NCBI GenBank assembly: GCA_937926355.1
Contig: CALAZP010000109.1
Location: forward strand, 1 to 27,352
Origin: an uncultured Saprospirales bacterium
GTDB taxonomy: Bacteria; Bacteroidota; Bacteroidia; Chitinophagales; Saprospiraceae
Reading direction: 5' to 3'
DNA length: 27,352 bases
Shown piece after piece: positions 8,308-16,810 of this stretch (within the stretch, counting starts at the first letter, position 1; the number at the start of each line of letters is the position of its first letter). The notes under the pieces are model-generated. The model did no database searches, had not been told where the DNA came from, and worked only from the letters and a program-made list of their open reading frames with translations. The position numbers and the translations under genes are program-made.

Positions 8308-11300
8308 TTATGGTATGATTCGATAGAATAATGGGGTGTCGTGATATCTGAAAAATATTAATTCATCATTCAGGGAAATAATATTGCGCACCTCACCGGA
8401 AACAGCTATTCCGGATTGAATTACATTCAAAAATTCAAAGGTGCCATCCTCTTTTCCAAGAAATACCTGTCCATAATTTGCATCTTGATGTCCAAAACTA
8501 GTGCGGGTCATTTCACAATTTCCACCAGTAATAAAATCCATAAAACCATCTCCGTTAAAATCATTAACTGCGAAGTCAAAGATAGGTGCCCATTGGGCTT
8601 GAGCTGGTAATTTATTCCACTTCCACTGGCCATTACCCAGGTTTTGAATCCAATAGCTACTATGGGTTTCCACAACCAACTTTTCTGCCTTCTCCAGTTC
8701 CTCAGGTTCGAATATATCTGTTATACTTTTTTCGGCATAAGATTTATAGTCAGTTAGTTTCTTCTTCAACTTTACCAATTGACCCGTTAATTCGTCTCTA
8801 CTATAGGCGGGATAAGATTGGTTACCTATATAATAGGAGAGTATGGGATCTACAGTTCCATTATCATCAAAATCTGCATAATAAGTCACCGTTGGCCTGG
8901 ATTTTGAAGGCTTCATTTGACTATTTTCTCCAAAATTTCCGCAAAGGATATCTTCTAGACCATCTCCATCCACATCTGCTATAACTAGGGATAACCACCA
9001 TCCTTTTGGGGCCTGATCAAAAATTAATTCAGTTGATTTTTTCAATTGACCATCTTTATTTAAGTAGACCTCTACTGAGGTTCCCAAACCATTGAGAATC
9101 AGATCCTTTTGTGAATCTCCATCCATATCAAGCCACCCTGCTCCATTGATTAGGCCAGGATAAAGCAAATCTGGTCCAATTTCTGAGGTAGCATCTGAGA
9201 ATTGTCCTTTACCGTCATTGAGCAAGATATAGCTTCTAGGTTTTAATGGATATTGACCGGGAATTACTCGGCCACCTATAAAAAGGTCTAAATCAGCATC
9301 TCCATCGATGTCGTGAATGGCAATGGCCCCGCCACTAGTTCTCATTACAGGAAGACCTTTTTTGGATTTACTAAAATTGCCTTTCCCATCATTAAGATAG
9401 AGTCGATCTACTAAAGCAAAATCCTCAGGAAGGTAATTGTATCCTCCACTGACCACATAAAGATCTTGATCTCCATCTCCATCAGCGTCGAAAAACTCTG
9501 CAGCCACATCTTGATAAATTAAATCGTTTTTGAAATCCTGATTGGATTGATTTAGAAAGGTCCCTTCCTCATATTGCAAGTACAAACGACCGGCTTGCAT
9601 TTTAGCTCCACCAATATATAAGTCGATCTTTCCATCTCCATTAACATCTGCTGAAGCAACGCCGGGACCTATATTGGACAGTCCAAAAGGCAGCAAGGGT
9701 TGTCTTTTGAGGTCATTAATTTCTTCAGCATCGTGATAAAAATTAATTCTATTTTGGACTCCTTGAAAGAGAGATGAAAGGGATGATACTATTGGAGGGG
9801 TTTTTTGAGCTAGGGATTCATCGACAGCCACTAAAGTATTGATGTTGGGCTGATCCAATTTTGATCTTTTTCCATTAGGCCAATCAACAATTAGGGAATC
9901 AATTTTGGAATGATTGCCCAAACCAAATATTAAAGGTAAGTGCATAGAGGATTGAAATCCTTTTGAGGGGTAAAATGATCGATACTGGGAAGTGTCTTGG
10001 TAATAAACGCTTACTTTTGCCCCAATAGGTTGAGGACTTTTTAAGGAGACACCAATAAAATGATAATCGTTTGAAAGGTCATTTCTATAAATACCTGCTG
10101 GGGCATTGATATTATTAAGTATGATGTCTTCATCTCCATCGTTATCCAAATCAGCCACAGCAGCACCATTAGTTAACAGTGGAAGTTCCAATCCCCAATT
10201 ATTAGTTTGATCAGAAAACGACAAACCGTTGATATTTTTGAATAGGTAATTAGAGGTCTTTGTAGATTCCATTTTTGAAATAATATCCATCAAGCCATCG
10301 GAAGGAAGGCCTTGGGAAGCTTTCATTCTTTGGTCTGCATAATAGTTCATGAAATCTCGATTGGTATAGTCCCTCAAATAACCGTTGGTAACCAATAGAT
10401 CTAACCAACCATCACGATCGAAGTCGGCAAATAAAGGGGACCAGCTCCAATCTGTATTTGAAATACCTGCTGCTTGACCAATCTCCACAAAAGTCCCATC
10501 ACCGTTGTTCAATTGCAGCATATTGCGCATATTTTGGTGGTGGAAGCCATTATTGACCATAGACTGGTATTTTTCATAACTATCTGGACCATAGAGGAGT
10601 TTTTGTCGTTTGTTGTCCTCTGGCAACATGTCTAGGGTAATGATATCCGAATATCCATCGTTATTGATATCCGCTGCATGATTTCCCATAGAAAAATGAG
10701 AAATGTGCCTTATATTTTCTTTGAGGGTCTCTTTAAACGTTCCATTTTGTTCATTTATATAAAGGTAATCTTCCTCTATATAATCGTTGGAAATATAAAG
10801 GTCGGGCCATCCATCATTATTGAAATCCTCTACTGCTACACCCAATCCAAATCCCAAGGGATTGTTTTTAATACCAGCTTCACGCGTTACGTCAACAAAT
10901 TGACCATTATCGTTTCGAAGTAACTGATCGCCTGCATTTTCATCTTCCATTTTTTTCACGAAAGTGGCATCAAAATTTTGAAAATCTTCGGTGGAGTGAT
11001 TTAAAAGGTAGGCATCTAAATCCCCATCCCTATCATAATCAAAAAAAACGGTTTGCGTCGTATTCGCTTCAATATCAAGGTTGAAATCCGATGCTTTTTC
11101 TGTAAAAGTTCCATCTCCATTATTGAGGTAGAGTTCATTTTTTCTCCATGATCTTTCCTGAGGTCCAGAGCAAGAAAGGTATAGGTCTAGCCATCCATCT
11201 CCATTTATGTCAGCGATACTGACACCAGTATACCATTTGTCTTTTTGATGCGGTAAACCGGCTTTTTCGGTAACGTTTTCAAAATTCCAATCTCCATTAT

Positions 11301-11562
11301 TGAAATACAATTGGTTAGGAGCCATATTGCCACTGAAAAATATATCAGCAAAGCCATTTTGATCAAAATCCGCTATTCCGACTCCGCCTCCATTATAGAA
11401 ATACTCGTAAGACAAGACATTCCATTCCTCCGTTTCTTCCAGGGTATTTTCAAAATCAATTCCCATTTCTAGACTATTAAGAAGCGTAAATCGATGAGGA
11501 TTTTCATTCGTTTTAGAACATCCTACCGTTAGAAGCGGAATTATTATATATAGAATTCGCAT
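8308..11562 (-). CDS. Large FG-GAP/VCBS repeat lipoprotein with ASPIC/UnbV domain
   Basis: This 1084-residue protein begins with a lipoprotein signal peptide with lipobox TVGC (C15). It then carries two blocks of FG-GAP/VCBS repeats, each with seven calcium-loop motifs of the DxDxDGxxD kind. The first block (about 60-495) includes DFDQNGFAD, DINGDGWLD, DYDRDGDLD and DLDNDGDED. The second (about 640-1055) includes DVNGDGKID, DADGDGDQD, DVDGDGLED and DFNGDGFMD. Between them is an ASPIC/UnbV-type domain (about 503-590; IGAKVSVYYQD, IFGLG, IVDWPNGK). The architecture suggests two integrin-like beta-propellers on the cell surface. Such lipoproteins are frequent beside SusC/D pairs in Bacteroidota, where they may bind carbohydrate; their role is unproven. 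It is the first gene of a minus-strand operon with DUF4434 and AGE. A TATTTTTG element 20 bases upstream could be its -7. Confidence 0.9.
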   Translation of the reverse strand: MRILYIIIPLLTVGCSKTNENPHRFTLLNSLEMGIDFENTLEETEEWNVLSYEYFYNGGGVGIADFDQNGFADIFFSGNMAPNQLYFNNGDWNFENVTEKAGLPHQKDKWYTGVSIADINGDGWLDLYLSCSGPQERSWRKNELYLNNGDGTFTEKASDFNLDIEANTTQTVFFDYDRDGDLDAYLLNHSTEDFQNFDATFVKKMEDENAGDQLLRNDNGQFVDVTREAGIKNNPLGFGLGVAVEDFNNDGWPDLYISNDYIEEDYLYINEQNGTFKETLKENIRHISHFSMGNHAADINNDGYSDIITLDMLPEDNKRQKLLYGPDSYEKYQSMVNNGFHHQNMRNMLQLNNGDGTFVEIGQAAGISNTDWSWSPLFADFDRDGWLDLLVTNGYLRDYTNRDFMNYYADQRMKASQGLPSDGLMDIISKMESTKTSNYLFKNINGLSFSDQTNNWGLELPLLTNGAAVADLDNDGDEDIILNNINAPAGIYRNDLSNDYHFIGVSLKSPQPIGAKVSVYYQDTSQYRSFYPSKGFQSSMHLPLIFGLGNHSKIDSLIVDWPNGKRSKLDQPNINTLVAVDESLAQKTPPIVSSLSSLFQGVQNRINFYHDAEEINDLKRQPLLPFGLSNIGPGVASADVNGDGKIDLYIGGAKMQAGRLYLQYEEGTFLNQSNQDFKNDLIYQDVAAEFFDADGDGDQDLYVVSGGYNYLPEDFALVDRLYLNDGKGNFSKSKKGLPVMRTSGGAIAIHDIDGDADLDLFIGGRVIPGQYPLKPRSYILLNDGKGQFSDATSEIGPDLLYPGLINGAGWLDMDGDSQKDLILNGLGTSVEVYLNKDGQLKKSTELIFDQAPKGWWLSLVIADVDGDGLEDILCGNFGENSQMKPSKSRPTVTYYADFDDNGTVDPILSYYIGNQSYPAYSRDELTGQLVKLKKKLTDYKSYAEKSITDIFEPEELEKAEKLVVETHSSYWIQNLGNGQWKWNKLPAQAQWAPIFDFAVNDFNGDGFMDFITGGNCEMTRTSFGHQDANYGQVFLGKEDGTFEFLNVIQSGIAVSGEVRNIISLNDELIFFRYHDTPLFYRIIP

Positions 11563-11582
11563 AGAAGTATTATTTTATGGTT

Positions 11583-11590
11583 CAAAAATA
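11583..11590 (-). promoter_or_regulatory. Putative -7 element for the UnbV-DUF4434-AGE operon
   Basis: On the minus strand TATTTTTG matches TAnnTTTG exactly and lies 20 bases before the UnbV start codon. The -33 position, inside the divergent NHL gene, reads TGC and is a poor match. In DNA this rich in A and T the element can arise by chance, so support is modest. Confidence 0.3.
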
Positions 11591-11595
11591 AAACA

Positions 11596-11608
11596 AAGGA
11601 GATATACC
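11596..11608 (+). promoter_or_regulatory. Strong Shine-Dalgarno for the NHL-propeller gene
   Basis: AAGGAG lies 7 bases before the ATG at 11609. Most genes in this window show little or no Shine-Dalgarno sequence, so this strong site stands out. The segment AAGGAGATATACCATG is the same 16 bases as the phage T7 gene 10 translation-start leader as used with an NcoI start. Confidence 0.6.
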
Positions 11609-12646
11609 ATGCAGAAAAGAAGACAATTTATAAAGACCAGTTCACTGCTAACAGCAGGGGCATTGATGGTACCCAACATTAATTTTGGAAAAGCTAAAGA
11701 AGACCTAATCATTGGTCATGGAGATTTTAAATATCGGGTTGATCCTATTTGGGGTGCATTATCTCCTGCTAAAATTCCCGTAAAAGACTGCCATGAAATG
11801 GTCCAAGATAGTCAAGGAAGGATTGTTTTGTTGACTAACCATACGAAGAATAATGTTATCATTTACGATAAGGGAGGAAATTTCTTAGAATCTTGGGGAA
11901 CCGAATATCCTGGCGCACATGGGTTAACATTAAGCAATGAGGGAGGTACCGATTATTTATACATTTCAGATAATGCCAGACATGAAGTAATCAAAACTAC
12001 TATAGATGGCCGGGTAGTTATGACATTGCCTTGGCCGGAGCAAACAGGTCTTTACGAAAAAGCTGACCAGTATATTCCTACGGAAACGACCATTGCCCCA
12101 AATGGCGATATTTATGTTGCAGATGGTTATGGCAAACAATACATTCTGAGGTATAATTCAACTGGTGAATTATTGGATTGGTTTGGAGGAAGAGGAGATG
12201 GAGATGAATATTTTGACAATGCCCATGGAATTTGTTTGGATACCAGAAAAGGGTACGAAAATTCCTTACTCATTACTTCAAGGGCTAGAAATCAGGTGAA
12301 GAGATTTTCTTTGGATGGAGAATTGTTGGATGTAATCAATCTGCCGGGAGCATTTATTTGCAGGCCTGTAATTGCAGGAGAAGAGGTATATTTTGCGACC
12401 TTAATCAGTAAATTACCCTATCATTCAGAAAGTGGTTTCGTGACGATTCTAAATAAAGACAATCAAGTGGTTTCAGTACCTGGAGGTGGAGCACCTGTAT
12501 ACCAAGATGGGACCTTAGAGCAATTATATCAGACAGAACCTTTGTTCAAACATCCCCATGATGTTTGTGTGGATGATGAAGGCAGTGTTTATGTAGCGCA
12601 ATGGAATTCTGGACAAACCTATCCTATTAAATTAACAAGAGTATAA
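11609..12646 (+). CDS. Tat-exported NHL-repeat six-bladed beta-propeller protein
   Basis: Residues 1-29 are a twin-arginine signal (KRRQFIKTSS, then a hydrophobic stretch LLTAGALMVP), so the folded protein is exported through Tat. The mature part is a run of NHL-type blades: DSQGRIVLLTNHTKNNVIIY, FLESWGTEYPGAHGLTL, APNGDIYVADGYGKQYILRY, DWFGGRGDGDEYFDNAHGIC and HDVCVDDEGSVYVAQW. This resembles the six-bladed propellers related to peptidyl-alpha-hydroxyglycine lyases, but a lyase activity is not implied. In Bacteroidota such proteins are common beside SusC/D and UnbV genes and are usually annotated only as 6-bladed beta-propeller. It is followed after 13 bases by the CBM9-like gene and shares a 46-base divergent gap with the UnbV gene. 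Confidence 0.88.
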   Translation: MQKRRQFIKTSSLLTAGALMVPNINFGKAKEDLIIGHGDFKYRVDPIWGALSPAKIPVKDCHEMVQDSQGRIVLLTNHTKNNVIIYDKGGNFLESWGTEYPGAHGLTLSNEGGTDYLYISDNARHEVIKTTIDGRVVMTLPWPEQTGLYEKADQYIPTETTIAPNGDIYVADGYGKQYILRYNSTGELLDWFGGRGDGDEYFDNAHGICLDTRKGYENSLLITSRARNQVKRFSLDGELLDVINLPGAFICRPVIAGEEVYFATLISKLPYHSESGFVTILNKDNQVVSVPGGGAPVYQDGTLEQLYQTEPLFKHPHDVCVDDEGSVYVAQWNSGQTYPIKLTRV

Positions 12647-12659
12647 TTCAAGACTATTT

Positions 12660-13763
12660 ATGTTACCAATAAAGTGGTGGTTACTTCCTATGATTTTAGT
12701 GGTGGTACACCTATTTTCTTTGAATGCACAGGTTTTGCCTCCCGAATATATTTGTTATCAGGTAAAAGATGAAATAATTATTGATGGGGAGTTAGACGAG
12801 CAATCCTGGGAGGATGCCAATTGGACAGATGATTTTCAGGATATTGAAGGAGATCTAAAGCCCAAGCCCCCTTTCAGAACTCGAGTTAAAATGTTATGGG
12901 ATGAGCATTACTTTTATTTTGCTGCAGAGTTAGAAGAGCCTCATATCTGGGCAACCATCCAAGAGCGGGACGCGGTAATGTTTCAAAATGATGATTTTGA
13001 AATTTTCTTAGACCCCGATGGAGATGGAATTTTGTATTTGGAATATGAAATGAACGCCAATAATGCAGTTTGGGATTTACTGATGTTAACTCCCTATCGA
13101 GCGAGAACAGGATTACCCCATTATGTTCAGAGTTGGGATATTAGAGGACTCCAATCTGCTGTTAAAATTAAGGGAACCTTGAATGATCCTTCAGATTTGG
13201 ATACGAGTTGGATTATTGAGATAGCGATGCCATGGAAGGACCTGGTAGAAGTTAAAAGAGGACCTAAACCTCCGGAAGATAAAGAACAATGGCGGGTTAA
13301 TTTTTCTAGAGTAGATTGGTGGATGGAAATTGAAAATGGTAATTATCAAAAGCAGAAAAACGCTCAAAGCGGAAAAATTCCAAAAAATCCTCAGGAAAAT
13401 TGGGTCTGGTCCCCTACGGGAAAAGTAGATATTCACCTTCCAGAACTTTGGGGGTATGTTCAATTTTCAACCGGGATCGTGGGGACTGAAGGGGTATCTT
13501 TTATCAAGGATGAATGGTTTCAGATAAGGCAAAAATTAATGAGGTGGTATTTTGCACAATACGATTTTTTGAAAAATTACCAGCATTTCTCCAATACCAT
13601 CGAAAATTTGTCAAACGAATATCTGGATCTCGAATCTTTGGGAATAAGCCCTAAATTGATATCCACACCAGGTGGATTTGTTTTTGAAATACCACACCCA
13701 AGCAATCCAGCTAAGAAGCTATGCATCAATCATGAAGGAAGGTTTTGGGTGACAGCTAACTAA
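12660..13763 (+). CDS. Secreted carbohydrate-binding family 9-like protein
   Basis: A Sec signal peptide ends at about residue 23 (FSLNA-QV). Residues 35-265 match the CBM9-like domain: IIIDGELDEQSWEDANW at 39-55, RVKMLWDEHYFYFAAELEEP at 75-94, and QNDDFEIFLDPDGDG at 109-123, followed by WIIEIAMPWKDL and WRVNFSRVDWW. This domain binds sugars, often reducing ends, in several extracellular enzymes, though the stand-alone bacterial form is poorly characterised. The last 90 residues (about 275-367) have no domain I recognise. The gene follows the NHL gene by 13 bases and is presumably co-transcribed. Its end overlaps the GHL10-like gene's end by 4 bases, tail to tail. It probably helps bind substrate at the surface or in the periplasm. 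Confidence 0.88.
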   Translation: MLPIKWWLLPMILVVVHLFSLNAQVLPPEYICYQVKDEIIIDGELDEQSWEDANWTDDFQDIEGDLKPKPPFRTRVKMLWDEHYFYFAAELEEPHIWATIQERDAVMFQNDDFEIFLDPDGDGILYLEYEMNANNAVWDLLMLTPYRARTGLPHYVQSWDIRGLQSAVKIKGTLNDPSDLDTSWIIEIAMPWKDLVEVKRGPKPPEDKEQWRVNFSRVDWWMEIENGNYQKQKNAQSGKIPKNPQENWVWSPTGKVDIHLPELWGYVQFSTGIVGTEGVSFIKDEWFQIRQKLMRWYFAQYDFLKNYQHFSNTIENLSNEYLDLESLGISPKLISTPGGFVFEIPHPSNPAKKLCINHEGRFWVTAN

Positions 13764-14890
13764 GACCGCAGTCGGATTAAAGTTTTCCAATGTTCATCTT
13801 TTAAGGCGCCTTGACTAAATAAAGCATAGCCCTGAGCCTTATTTTGGTGGCTGACATTAATGGCTTTTTCCAGGTCTTTTGGATTTAGTTGAGGAATAAA
13901 TAATCCCGAATAAATGGGTTTTTTATTCGAAGACAACCTTCCTTGAGCAGCAGCTACTTGATCCCCTATCCATTCCACCGGTTGATTGTAAAAATGGTTA
14001 TACAACATAGGCAGAAATCCATCTAAATTCCAAGTATGCCAAGCCTGGCGAACACTTTGCCAATTTGGAAAAACAGCAGCTGTTATGGTTTTTCTATATG
14101 TTTTAGCAGTAGGTACTAAATGCTTATTGACCATATTGGAGATACTATTGTATCTAAATTGTACCCATTCTTGGTGGTTAGCTGGGTCTTCAATATCCAT
14201 GGGGTCTATTCCGTATTCTTCTTTAAAAGAGGATCTACATAAATCCGAATAACTATAATCGTATTCTGGATATTCTTGATCTTGAACAATCCCATACTTG
14301 GGTTGCAAACCTTCGGCAAGAATAACATCTGGCAATCGAACATAATCTAAATGGATTCCGTCTAATTCACTTATTTTTCCTAATGCCTCTACATTTCCCT
14401 TTACAAACTCCACTGCTTCTGGATTACAGGGATCTAGAAATTTGTAATAATTAACGTATGCAGGCCGATCATGGGCGGATTCCCCCTTTCGGTTGACAGC
14501 ATACCATTCTGGGTGCTTAGCTATGATTGCAGGATTATTACAGGGCATAGTCCACATCCAGGCGTGAACCTCAATTTCTGCAGCCTTTGCTAAGGGTAGG
14601 AGGCGCTCCAAGGTATGGTCAGCGGTAGGTACTAATGGGTTGGGATGTTCAAAATGAGCTTTATGCCCATTGTACACCTCCGGTAAAAGGGCTTTTATAC
14701 CAGCCTTGTTCATGTTCTCAAATAATTTTTTCCAATCATCTGATTTCCATTTAACGTTGGGCCTGGTCCATAACCAATTTTTTGTTTTTTGCCGCGCTGG
14801 CCTTGGAATTGGTTTGGAGAAAAGTGCAGGTAAAAGCGACCAACTGAGAACTCCAGTAGAGATGGTTTTGATAAATCTCCTTTTATCCAT
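13760..14890 (-). CDS. Tat-exported family 10-like glycosyl hydrolase (GHL10-type)
   Basis: A twin-arginine signal (MDKRRFIKTIST, hydrophobic VLSWSLLPALF) directs export. The mature TIM barrel has the motifs of the GHL10 / family-10-like glycosylhydrolase group: LFENMNKAGIKALLPEVYNG (57-76) on strand 1, IEVHAWMWTMPC (106-117), DGIHLDYVRLPD at 177-188, ITAAVFPNWQ at 269-278, GFLPMLYNHF at 291-300 and GYALFSQGAL near the end. Acidic residues D182 and E71 are candidates for a functional role, but activity in this family is mostly unproven. The length of 376 residues is usual. It is transcribed alone, divergent from the symporter with only 74 bases between them, and overlaps the CBM9-like gene tail to tail. 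An exported glycosidase acting before uptake by the symporter is the simplest inference. Confidence 0.85.
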   Translation of the reverse strand: MDKRRFIKTISTGVLSWSLLPALFSKPIPRPARQKTKNWLWTRPNVKWKSDDWKKLFENMNKAGIKALLPEVYNGHKAHFEHPNPLVPTADHTLERLLPLAKAAEIEVHAWMWTMPCNNPAIIAKHPEWYAVNRKGESAHDRPAYVNYYKFLDPCNPEAVEFVKGNVEALGKISELDGIHLDYVRLPDVILAEGLQPKYGIVQDQEYPEYDYSYSDLCRSSFKEEYGIDPMDIEDPANHQEWVQFRYNSISNMVNKHLVPTAKTYRKTITAAVFPNWQSVRQAWHTWNLDGFLPMLYNHFYNQPVEWIGDQVAAAQGRLSSNKKPIYSGLFIPQLNPKDLEKAINVSHQNKAQGYALFSQGALKDEHWKTLIRLRS

Positions 14891-14964
14891 ATTGAATGAG
14901 CATTTTTTTTCTTAAATATATCTTCAACTGAAATATATGTATTTTGTAAAATAAAAAGTAGTTA

Positions 14965-16806
14965 ATGAATCTGACTTTATTAGATATTTTGATTCTAGTT
15001 ACTTATGTGGGGCTTACCCTATGGGTTGGATTTTGGTTATCACAAAAAGCGTCGAAGAATATAAAAACTTATTTTCTGGCAGGTAATGATATTCCTTGGT
15101 ATTACTTAGGGTTATCGAATGCTTCGGGAATGTTTGACGTATCAGGGACTATGATTGCCGTGGCCTGGTTTTTTGTATATGGGATAAAAAGCGCCTGGAT
15201 TCCATGGTTATGGCCGATTTGGAATCAAATTATCATGATGATATTCTTAGCAATTTGGATGCGAAGATCAAAAGTGCTAACTGGTGCGGAGTGGATTACC
15301 TTTAGATTTGGCAAATCTCTTGGAAGTAAGCTTTCCCATTTAATTACTGTAATCTTTGCGGTTATCATTGTCATCGCATTTATGGCCTACTTTGTTGAGG
15401 GCATTGGCAAATTTGCCAGTCAATTTCTTCCATGGGATTTAGGTTTCCAAATTGGAAATATTGCCATCAAAAGTGAAGACAGTTATGCTATTTTAATTAT
15501 TGTTCTAACAGCCTTATATACGGTTAAGGGGGGATTTTATAGTGTGGTGGGGACAGAGGTTTTGCAGTTTTTAATTATGACGGTTGCCTGTATTGTAGTT
15601 GGAATAATTGGCATGTCTTTAACTACAGCGGACCAGATCCAAGCAGCAGTACCTGAAGGTTGGTCATCTTTGTGGTTTGGATGGGAGTTGGGATTAGATT
15701 GGCAGTCTATTTTGCCCCAAGCAAATGAACGAATAGCAGAAGATGGGTATGAGGTATTTGGCTTTATATTTATGTTGATGTTGTTTAAGGGCATTTTTGC
15801 AAGTTTAGCTGGTCCAGTCCCCAGTTATGATATGCAGCGAGTCTTATCTACTAGGAGCCCTAAGGAAGCGGCTATGATGTTTGGATTAACACCATTAGTA
15901 TTGATGTTGCCCAGGTTTTTCATGATTGGAGGAATTGGGGTATTGGCATTGGTGTATATGGATCCAACTACCTTAATAGATGCAACGTCTGGCCAACTCG
16001 ATTTTGAGCAAGTTTTACCCATAGCGATTGGACAATATGTAACTCCTGGGTTTAAAGGACTTTTATTAGCTGGACTTTTAGCTGCTTTCATGTCCACCTT
16101 TGCAGCATTTATAAATGCAGGTTCAGCCTATGTTGTAAATGATATTTACAAAAAGTATTGGCGACCCAATCGACCAGCTAAAGATTATGTAAGATTAGGG
16201 TATTTGGTAACTGCCCTTTTGGTTTTAACCGGATTGATTTTTGGTTTAATTGGAGGAAATATTCAAACCAGGACGGATTGGATAGTTGGATTGTTATATG
16301 GAAGTTATGTGGCTTCGAATGTATTAAAATGGGTATGGTGGAGATTTAATGGTTTTGGGTTTTTTTCCGGAATGTTATTTGGAATGATAGGGGTGGCAAT
16401 TATTCCTCCGATATTAACCTATTTGGAAATTGAATTATTGGCGATTGCGCAGTTTCCTTTTTTGTTTGGTTTTGCTTTAATTGGCGCGCTATTGGGGTGC
16501 TGGCTTACCCCACCAGACGATGATGAAACGCTCATTAATTTTTACAAAACAACTAGGCCATGGGGCTTTTGGAAGCCTATATTGAATAAGATTAGAGCGA
16601 CGGAATTAGATTTTCAACCCAATAACCAATTTGGACGAGATTTATTAAACGTGCTCATTGGAATTATTTGGCAGCATGCTTTGGTGATAATGCCTTTATA
16701 TTTGGTGATTAGAAACATGCAGGCTTTTGGAATATCTGTGGCGATTATTTTATTCACTTCATGGCTTTTGAAGAGAAATTGGTTAGACAGATTAGAGGAA
16801 GGATAA
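14965..16806 (+). CDS. Sodium:solute symporter (SSS) family transporter
   Basis: This inner-membrane transporter has 613 residues and about 13-14 hydrophobic segments. Family marks are the first helix and loop (GFWLSQKASKNIKTYFLAG, 22-40), the unwound-helix region NASGMFDVSGTMIAV (52-66), PSYDMQRVLSTRSPKEA (286-302) and GLLLAGLLAAFMSTFAAFIN (365-384), where S377/T378 lie at the expected Na2 sodium site. It is longer than the usual 500 or so residues because of a cytosolic loop and extra C-terminal helices (about 515-605). It is close to the large uncharacterised Bacteroidota sugar-symporter group. The context suggests import of a monosaccharide or derivative for the AGE epimerase. The M50 protease gene follows after 4 bases. 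The ATG at 14965 has no clear Shine-Dalgarno, but an upstream start is excluded by lack of hydrophobic continuation. Confidence 0.93.
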   Translation: MNLTLLDILILVTYVGLTLWVGFWLSQKASKNIKTYFLAGNDIPWYYLGLSNASGMFDVSGTMIAVAWFFVYGIKSAWIPWLWPIWNQIIMMIFLAIWMRRSKVLTGAEWITFRFGKSLGSKLSHLITVIFAVIIVIAFMAYFVEGIGKFASQFLPWDLGFQIGNIAIKSEDSYAILIIVLTALYTVKGGFYSVVGTEVLQFLIMTVACIVVGIIGMSLTTADQIQAAVPEGWSSLWFGWELGLDWQSILPQANERIAEDGYEVFGFIFMLMLFKGIFASLAGPVPSYDMQRVLSTRSPKEAAMMFGLTPLVLMLPRFFMIGGIGVLALVYMDPTTLIDATSGQLDFEQVLPIAIGQYVTPGFKGLLLAGLLAAFMSTFAAFINAGSAYVVNDIYKKYWRPNRPAKDYVRLGYLVTALLVLTGLIFGLIGGNIQTRTDWIVGLLYGSYVASNVLKWVWWRFNGFGFFSGMLFGMIGVAIIPPILTYLEIELLAIAQFPFLFGFALIGALLGCWLTPPDDDETLINFYKTTRPWGFWKPILNKIRATELDFQPNNQFGRDLLNVLIGIIWQHALVIMPLYLVIRNMQAFGISVAIILFTSWLLKRNWLDRLEEG

Positions 16807-16810
16807 TAAT

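Noticed and set aside
8586..8984. 132-codon plus-strand frame antisense to the UnbV gene
   Set aside because: It lies wholly inside a well-supported gene with repeated calcium-loop codons, which leave few stops on the other strand; the translation has no recognisable domain or signal.
14914..14938. Direct repeat AAATATAT twice in the gap between the GHL10 and symporter genes as paired regulator sites
   Set aside because: Such words are common by chance in an intergenic region made almost only of A and T.
15537..16097. Two open frames antisense to the symporter gene (15537-15794 and 15825-16097)
   Set aside because: Both mirror hydrophobic codons of the transporter and give low-complexity proteins with no family features.
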